Shown piece after piece: positions 59,835 to 64,000 of a stretch of 64,000 nucleotides of DNA. The notes beneath the pieces were generated by a model, which saw only the letters and a list, made by a program, of their open reading frames with translations, searched no databases and was not told the origin of the DNA. Every line of letters starts with the position of its first letter. Position 1 is the stretch's first letter. The position numbers and the translations under genes are program-made. The DNA is taken from positions 2,542,001 to 2,606,000 of the forward strand of contig NZ_RKHQ01000001.1 of NCBI RefSeq assembly GCF_003751805.1, in the 5' to 3' direction. This stretch comes from Salana multivorans. GTDB lineage: Bacteria > Actinomycetota > Actinomycetes > Actinomycetales > Beutenbergiaceae.

Positions 59835-61186
59835 GCCGACCTCCAGATCCGCCGGGCGTCGCCCAGCCACGTCCGCCAGCCCTGCCGCCGCAGCGCCCGG
59901 CGCAGCGCGACGCGGAGCGGGACGGTGTCCGAGCCGTCGATCGTGTAGGTCGCGCGCAGGACGTCGCGCGCGGTCTCGCCCCACGGCCCGTACGGGCCGC
60001 GCCGGTCGAGCAGGTCGGGCATGCCGGCGTGCGCCGCGAGGTCGCGGTAGGCGCTCGAGGCCGTCAGCAGCTCCTGGTAGGCGAGCGTCGCGTCCGGGTC
60101 GCCGGCCGCGACGGCGTCGGCGATCACGTCGCCCGCCGCGAGGCCGGACGTGATCGCGAGGTCCATCCCGCGCAGGACGAGGCCCGAGTTGAGCGTGAGC
60201 CCCGCGGCGTCGCCGACGACGACGCAGCCCGGCCACGCGACGGTCCCGACCATCGCCGCGCCGCCCTCGGCCACGAGGTGCGAGCCGTACTCCAGCACCT
60301 CGGCGTCCGCGACGTAGCGCTGCAGACCCGGGTGGGTCAGCAGGTGCGTGAACACCTCGCGGGCCGTGCGTCCGGACGCGACGAGGTCGTCGAGCCGCAG
60401 CACGACCCCGAGCGAGAGCGACTCCCGGTTCGTGTAGAGGAAGGCGCCGCCCGCGACGCCGAGCGTGGCGTCGCCGATGATCGCGTGCGCCGCGCCCTCG
60501 TCGCCGGCCACGCCGAACCGGTCGGCGATCCGCCGCGGGTCCAGCCCGAGGACCGCCTTGACGCCGACGGCGACGTCCCGCGCCGCCGGCTCGCCGCGCA
60601 GGCCGGCGCCGCGCGCGAGGAAGGAGTTGACGCCGTCGGCGAGGACGACGGCGGTGGAGCGCATGACCTGACCGCCCGCCACGACCCCGACGACCCGGCG
60701 GCCGCCGGGAGCCTCGGGCGCCTCCGCGACGGCGAGCGCCTCGACCAGCATCCCCGGCATCGGGAACGCGCCGGCGGCCTCGGCCCGCCCGGCGAGCCAC
60801 GGGTCGAACCGCGCGCGCAGCACCGTCGCCGCGTTGGGCGCGCCGGCCGCCCCCCGGGCGGGCGGTCCGGCGAGCGAGGAGTCGGCGTAGTCGAGGGAGA
60901 CCGCGGCGTCGGCGGTGAGCAGCGTCGTCACGTTCCGCGTCACCACGCGCTCCAGCGGGGCCTCGCGCCAGGCGTCGCCCACCGCGCAGACGAGCGCGTC
61001 CAGGTAGAGCACGCCGCCGGAGAGGTTCTTCGCCCCGGGCGTCTCGGCGCGCTCGACCAGCGCGACGTCGAGCCCCCGCTCGGCGAGCCGGAGGGCGGCG
61101 CTCGCCCCGGCGGGACCGGCACCGACGACCACGACGTCGACGTCGGGGGCGCCGTCGAGCGGGACGACGACGGGCGCTGCGGGCAT
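59831..61186 (-). CDS. FixC-like FAD-dependent electron-transfer oxidoreductase
   Basis: 451 residues from ATG at 61186. The FAD motif is VVVVGAGPAGASAALRLAER, followed by GAKNLSGGVLYLDAL, typical of FixC/ETF:quinone oxidoreductase. VVVLADGVNSFLARGAGLRG and GCVVVGDAAGLTLNSGLVLRGMDLA (the second FAD site) are intact. No electron-transfer flavoprotein alpha or beta gene is beside it, so its donor must be encoded elsewhere. TACCCT six bases before ATG suggests a leaderless promoter. Confidence 0.9.
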   Translation of the reverse strand: MPAAPVVVPLDGAPDVDVVVVGAGPAGASAALRLAERGLDVALVERAETPGAKNLSGGVLYLDALVCAVGDAWREAPLERVVTRNVTTLLTADAAVSLDYADSSLAGPPARGAAGAPNAATVLRARFDPWLAGRAEAAGAFPMPGMLVEALAVAEAPEAPGGRRVVGVVAGGQVMRSTAVVLADGVNSFLARGAGLRGEPAARDVAVGVKAVLGLDPRRIADRFGVAGDEGAAHAIIGDATLGVAGGAFLYTNRESLSLGVVLRLDDLVASGRTAREVFTHLLTHPGLQRYVADAEVLEYGSHLVAEGGAAMVGTVAWPGCVVVGDAAGLTLNSGLVLRGMDLAITSGLAAGDVIADAVAAGDPDATLAYQELLTASSAYRDLAAHAGMPDLLDRRGPYGPWGETARDVLRATYTIDGSDTVPLRVALRRALRRQGWRTWLGDARRIWRSA

Positions 61187-61198
61187 CCCACCAGGGTA
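61186..61198 (-). promoter_or_regulatory. Likely leaderless promoter of the FixC-like gene (-10 TACCCT)
   Basis: On the minus strand TACCCT (61198-61193) is six bases before the ATG. It faces the clpS promoter across about 80 bases. Confidence 0.5.
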
Positions 61199-61280
61199 GT
61201 GGCGTCCCCCGCGCCGAGCTCGACCCCACCGCGCCGGACGGCGGTCCCGACGCCGACCCCGCGGCGAGCCCGGCGATGCG

Positions 61281-61293
61281 TAGGGTGGAGGCA
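61281..61293 (+). promoter_or_regulatory. Likely leaderless promoter of clpS (-10 TAGGGT)
   Basis: TAGGGT (61281-61286) is six bases before ATG at 61293. The spacer GGAGGC also resembles a ribosome site, so either mode is possible. Confidence 0.5.
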
Positions 61294-61592
61294 TGGCCAC
61301 CGCCGCGCCCTCGCTCGCACCGGCGAGCCGGACGCGCCCGGACGCCCGGCAGCAGCCCGCCCGGCCCTGGCGCACCGTCGTGTGGAACGACCCCGTCAAC
61401 CTCATGAGCTACGTCAGCTACGTCTTCCGCAGCCACTTCGGGTACTCGGCCGAGCGGGCGGACGAGCTCATGCTGGCCGTCCACCGCGAGGGTCGCGCCG
61501 TCGTCTCGACGGGCAGCCGCGAGCGCATGGAGGCGGACGTCGAGGCCATGCACGGCTACGGCCTGTGGGCCACCCTCGAGCAGGAGACCTGA
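61293..61592 (+). CDS. clpS: ATP-dependent Clp protease adaptor ClpS
   Basis: 99 residues. [20 protein letters not shown] is the ClpS N-degron-binding signature, followed by [20 protein letters not shown] and [20 protein letters not shown]. It delivers N-end-rule substrates to ClpAP/ClpCP. The first 25 residues are a flexible Pro/Ala-rich arm. Followed directly by the DUF2017 gene, the usual actinobacterial order. Confidence 0.95.
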   Translation: MATAAPSLAPASRTRPDARQQPARPWRTVVWNDPVNLMSYVSYVFRSHFGYSAERADELMLAVHREGRAVVSTGSRERMEADVEAMHGYGLWATLEQET

Positions 61593-62207
61593 GTGCGCGC
61601 CTTCCGCCGGTCCCGGGACGGCTACACCGCCCGGCTCGACGCCACCGAGCGCACGATCGTGGCGCGGACCGTCGCCGACGTCGCGGCGCTCCTCGGCTTC
61701 CCCGTCGACGGGCCCGAGCCCGCGTCGTGGCGCCACCCGGCCGATCCGCGCGCCGACGGCGGCCCGGCGGTCGGGTCGCTGGACACGCACGACGACGACG
61801 CGCTGCCGCCCCAGGACCCGGCCCTCATGCGCCTGCTGCCGCCCGCCAGCGAGGACCAGGAGATCGCCGGGGAACTGCGCCGGCTGAGCGAGGCGTCCGT
61901 CCGCACGGCCAAGGCGCAGCGGCTGCACGCCGTCTGGCACGCCCTGCGCGCGCCGGGGGAGAAGCTCGTCGTGCCCCTCGACCGGGCGATGGAGTGGGCC
62001 GGCGCGCTCACCGACGTGCGGCTCGTGCTCGCCGAGCGGCTCGGGATCGAGGACGAGGAGGACGCGGCCCGGCTCGACCGGGTGGCCCTCGCGGGTCCGG
62101 ACGAGGTGAGCCGCGCGCTGGCGACGCTCTACCTCGCGCTGTCCTGGCTCCAGGAGTCGCTCCTGGAGGCCATGCTGCGTGATCTTCCCGACACCGGGGC
62201 CGAATAG
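61593..62207 (+). CDS. DUF2017 family protein
   Basis: 204 residues from GTG immediately after the clpS stop. MRAFRRSRDGYTARLDATER opens the family, then RLLPPASEDQEIAGELRRLS, VWHALRAPGEKLVVPLDRAM and LALSWLQESLLEAMLRDL close it. It is the constant partner of clpS in actinobacteria; function unknown, possibly an adaptor or regulator of Clp proteolysis. An insert around 65-85 (DGGPAVGSLDTHDDD) is variable among relatives. Confidence 0.92.
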   Translation: MRAFRRSRDGYTARLDATERTIVARTVADVAALLGFPVDGPEPASWRHPADPRADGGPAVGSLDTHDDDALPPQDPALMRLLPPASEDQEIAGELRRLSEASVRTAKAQRLHAVWHALRAPGEKLVVPLDRAMEWAGALTDVRLVLAERLGIEDEEDAARLDRVALAGPDEVSRALATLYLALSWLQESLLEAMLRDLPDTGAE

Positions 62208-62242
62208 GGCCTCCGCGGACGCTCGATGTCGGTGCCCCGGCC

Positions 62243-62256
62243 TAGCCTGTGGGGCA
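62243..62256 (+). promoter_or_regulatory. Likely leaderless promoter of murI (-10 TAGCCT)
   Basis: TAGCCT (62243-62248) lies seven bases before the ATG at 62256, supporting that start over an ATG at 62226. Confidence 0.5.
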
Positions 62257-63143
62257 TGCGTGAGCGTCCCATCGGCATCTTCGACTCCGGCGTCGGCGGC
62301 CTGACCGTCGCGCGCGCGGTGCTCGACCAGCTTCCGAACGAGGAGGTGCGCTACCTCGGGGACACGGCGCGGGCGCCGTACGGGCCGCGGCCGATCGCGC
62401 AGGTGCGCGCGTACTCGCTCGAGATGCTCGACCACCTCGTCGACTCCGGCGTCAAGGCCCTCGTCATCGCGTGCAACTCGGCGTCCTCGGCGATGCTGCG
62501 GGACGCGCGCGAGCGCTACGAGCCGGCCGGCATCCCGGTCCTCGAGGTCATCAACCCCGCCGTGCGCCGCGCCGTCGCGGCGACGAGGTCGGGCCGGGTC
62601 GGCGTCATCGGGACGCGGGCCACCATCTCCTCCCGCTCCTACGAGGACGCGTTCGCGGCTGCGCCGCACCTGGAGATCCTCACCCGGGCGTGCCCGGCGT
62701 TCGTCGAGTTCGTCGAGAGCGGCGTCACCTCCGGCCGCGACGTCATCGCGGCCGCCGAGGAGTACCTGACGCCGCTGCGGGACGCCGGCGTCGACACGCT
62801 CGTCCTCGGCTGCACCCACTACCCGCTGCTCACCGGCGCGCTGTCCTACGTCATGGGCGAGGGCGTCACGCTCGTCTCCTCGGCCGAGGAGACGGCGAAG
62901 GACCTGTACCGCACGCTCGTGCGGGAGGACCTGCTGCGCACGGCAGCGGCGCCGCCGCGGCACGAGTTCCTCGCGACGGGGGACACCGCGTCCTTCCGGA
63001 CGCTCGCGCGGCGCTTCCTCGGCCCCGAGGTGCCGGACGTGCACGACGCCACCGGCGTCACGGGCGAGATCCCGCGCGTGCGGGCAGCCGTGGCCGCGGG
63101 CGACGACGCCGCGGGCGCCGCGCCGCGGGAGGTGCGCGCGTGA
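62256..63143 (+). CDS. murI: Glutamate racemase
   Basis: 295 residues. [45 protein letters not shown] (first catalytic Cys) and [16 protein letters not shown] (second catalytic Cys) are all intact. It makes D-glutamate for peptidoglycan. The last 25 residues are an Ala-rich tail. Its stop overlaps the next gene's GTG by four bases. Confidence 0.96.
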   Translation: MRERPIGIFDSGVGGLTVARAVLDQLPNEEVRYLGDTARAPYGPRPIAQVRAYSLEMLDHLVDSGVKALVIACNSASSAMLRDARERYEPAGIPVLEVINPAVRRAVAATRSGRVGVIGTRATISSRSYEDAFAAAPHLEILTRACPAFVEFVESGVTSGRDVIAAAEEYLTPLRDAGVDTLVLGCTHYPLLTGALSYVMGEGVTLVSSAEETAKDLYRTLVREDLLRTAAAPPRHEFLATGDTASFRTLARRFLGPEVPDVHDATGVTGEIPRVRAAVAAGDDAAGAAPREVRA

Positions 63144-63904
63144 GGCTCACGGTCCTCGGGTGCACCGGCTCGATGCCCGGCCCCGACTCGCCCGCGTCCG
63201 GCTACCTGCTCCGCAGCCGGAGCACGACCGACGCGTCCGGGACGGCCGTCGTCCTCGACCTCGGGTCGGGGACGTTCGGCCCGCTCCAGGCCCAGCTCGC
63301 CCCGCACGAGCTCGACGCCGTGATCCTGTCCCACCTCCACCCCGACCACTGCGCCGACGTGTCGGCGTTCGCCGTCTGGCTGCGCTACGGGCCGGGCACC
63401 GGCGCCGGGCGCCTGCGCGTGCTCGGCCCGGAGGGAACGGCTGACAAGCTCGCCAGGTTCGCCGACCTCACGCCGCGGGAGGTCGAGGAGACCTTCGAGG
63501 TCGAGGTGCTGCGCGACGGCGTCGCCGTCCAGGTGGGCGAGCTGCACGTCGTGCCGCACGCCGTCCTGCACCCGGTGCCGGCCTTCGGGTTCCGGGTCAC
63601 GGGCCCGACGGGCACGGTCCTCGGCTACACCGGGGACACCGACCTGTGCGAGGGCGCCGCGGCGCTGGCCCGCGGGGTCGACCTGCTGCTGGCCGAGGCC
63701 GCGTTCCCGGAGACGGAGCAGCTGCGGGGCCTGCACCTCACCGGGTCGCGGGCCGGCGGTCTCGCGCGCGACGCCGGGGTGGGGCGGCTCGTCCTGACCC
63801 ACGTCCAGCCGTGGGCGGACTCCGAGCTCACCCGCGCCGCCGCCGCCGGCCTGTTCGCGGGCCCGGTCGAGCTGGCGCGCTCGGGGGCCGGCTACACGAT
63901 CTGA
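63140..63904 (+). CDS. Metallo-beta-lactamase fold hydrolase
   Basis: 254 residues from GTG overlapping the murI stop. The metal-binding motif is [16 protein letters not shown] (HxHxDH), with a further His in [17 protein letters not shown], the Asp in [15 protein letters not shown] and a His in LVLTHVQPW. It belongs to the tRNase Z/ElaC-like or cyclic-nucleotide phosphodiesterase-like subgroup that follows murI and precedes the RNase PH gene in many actinobacteria. Substrate not known. The RNase PH gene would lie beyond the window. Confidence 0.92.
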   Translation: MRLTVLGCTGSMPGPDSPASGYLLRSRSTTDASGTAVVLDLGSGTFGPLQAQLAPHELDAVILSHLHPDHCADVSAFAVWLRYGPGTGAGRLRVLGPEGTADKLARFADLTPREVEETFEVEVLRDGVAVQVGELHVVPHAVLHPVPAFGFRVTGPTGTVLGYTGDTDLCEGAAALARGVDLLLAEAAFPETEQLRGLHLTGSRAGGLARDAGVGRLVLTHVQPWADSELTRAAAAGLFAGPVELARSGAGYTI

Positions 63905-63936
63905 GCCCCGTCCCCGGCCGGCAGCCGGGAGGGGAG

Positions 63937-63950
63937 TAGGGTCCGAGTGG
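63937..63950 (+). promoter_or_regulatory. Candidate promoter at the right edge (-10 TAGGGT)
   Basis: TAGGGT (63937-63942) is seven bases before a GTG at 63950 that opens only six codons; a further ATG at 63979 runs off the window. The gene it serves cannot be identified from the bases present. Confidence 0.35.
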
Positions 63951-64000
63951 TGAGATTCACGTCCGGATGATGGTCGGATGGTGATCCGGGAAACGCCGTG

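Overview
The window is very GC-rich, densely packed actinobacterial chromosome. GTG starts and short stop/start overlaps are common. The right end carries markers typical of Micrococcales: DUF3039 next to a helicase, and clpS, a DUF2017 gene, murI and a metallo-beta-lactamase gene in a row. I infer a Cellulomonadaceae- or Promicromonosporaceae-like organism; the sequence alone does not fix the genus. No tRNA, rRNA, CRISPR array, IS element or integrase was seen.

Region 1 (about 1-32 kb) is an extracellular/intracellular contractile injection system (eCIS/CIS, phage-tail-like) locus. It is framed on the left by a SARP/BTAD regulator (cut by the window edge) and a DUF4157 protein. The structural operon runs on the minus strand from 15.9 kb down to 2.5 kb: sheath, tube, tail-assembly chaperone-like protein, DUF6760-like protein, a 899-residue Pro/Ala-rich protein in the tape-measure position, second tube protein, LysM adaptor, VgrG-like spike, gp25, baseplate J, tail protein I, and a zinc-ribbon/transmembrane/discoidin-like protein. 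Upstream on the same strand lie a 1292-residue putative nuclease effector, the AAA+ ATPase, the DUF4255 cap protein, a 1916-residue exported beta-propeller protein and a LuxR-type regulator. A divergent plus-strand unit adds a single-pass membrane protein and the PAAR-like tip. There is no capsid, terminase, integrase or lysis gene, so this is not a prophage.

The most interesting points are these. The large protein at 16.1-20.0 kb has an HNH-type C-terminus and shares an N-terminal LRLQ-x-x-AGNGAVA motif with the DUF4157 protein, as expected if both are CIS cargo. Ten [LVA]QR motifs lie in the disordered tape-measure-position protein. The promoter region at 29.9-30.1 kb is rich in repeats, including an 11-bp-pitch direct repeat of the kind SARP regulators bind.

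Region 2 (32-45.4 kb) is a sugar-utilisation locus: two ROK regulators flank a cytoplasmic GH29 fucosidase, a GH2 beta-mannosidase and a complete family-5 ABC importer. Together they suggest import and intracellular trimming of fucose- and mannose-containing oligosaccharides. Region 3 (45.5-52.1 kb) groups stress-type genes: SDR, single-CBS protein, GAF-ANTAR regulator, DUF6766 membrane protein, SAP/Rho-N-like protein, CsbD and DUF2252. Region 4 (52.2-64 kb) is housekeeping: HU, an ABC exporter, DUF3039, a DEAD/DEAH helicase, pncB, a FixC/FixX-like pair, clpS, DUF2017, murI and a metallo-beta-lactamase protein. Many single genes here and elsewhere start 6-7 bases after a TAnnnT hexamer, which suggests leaderless transcripts.
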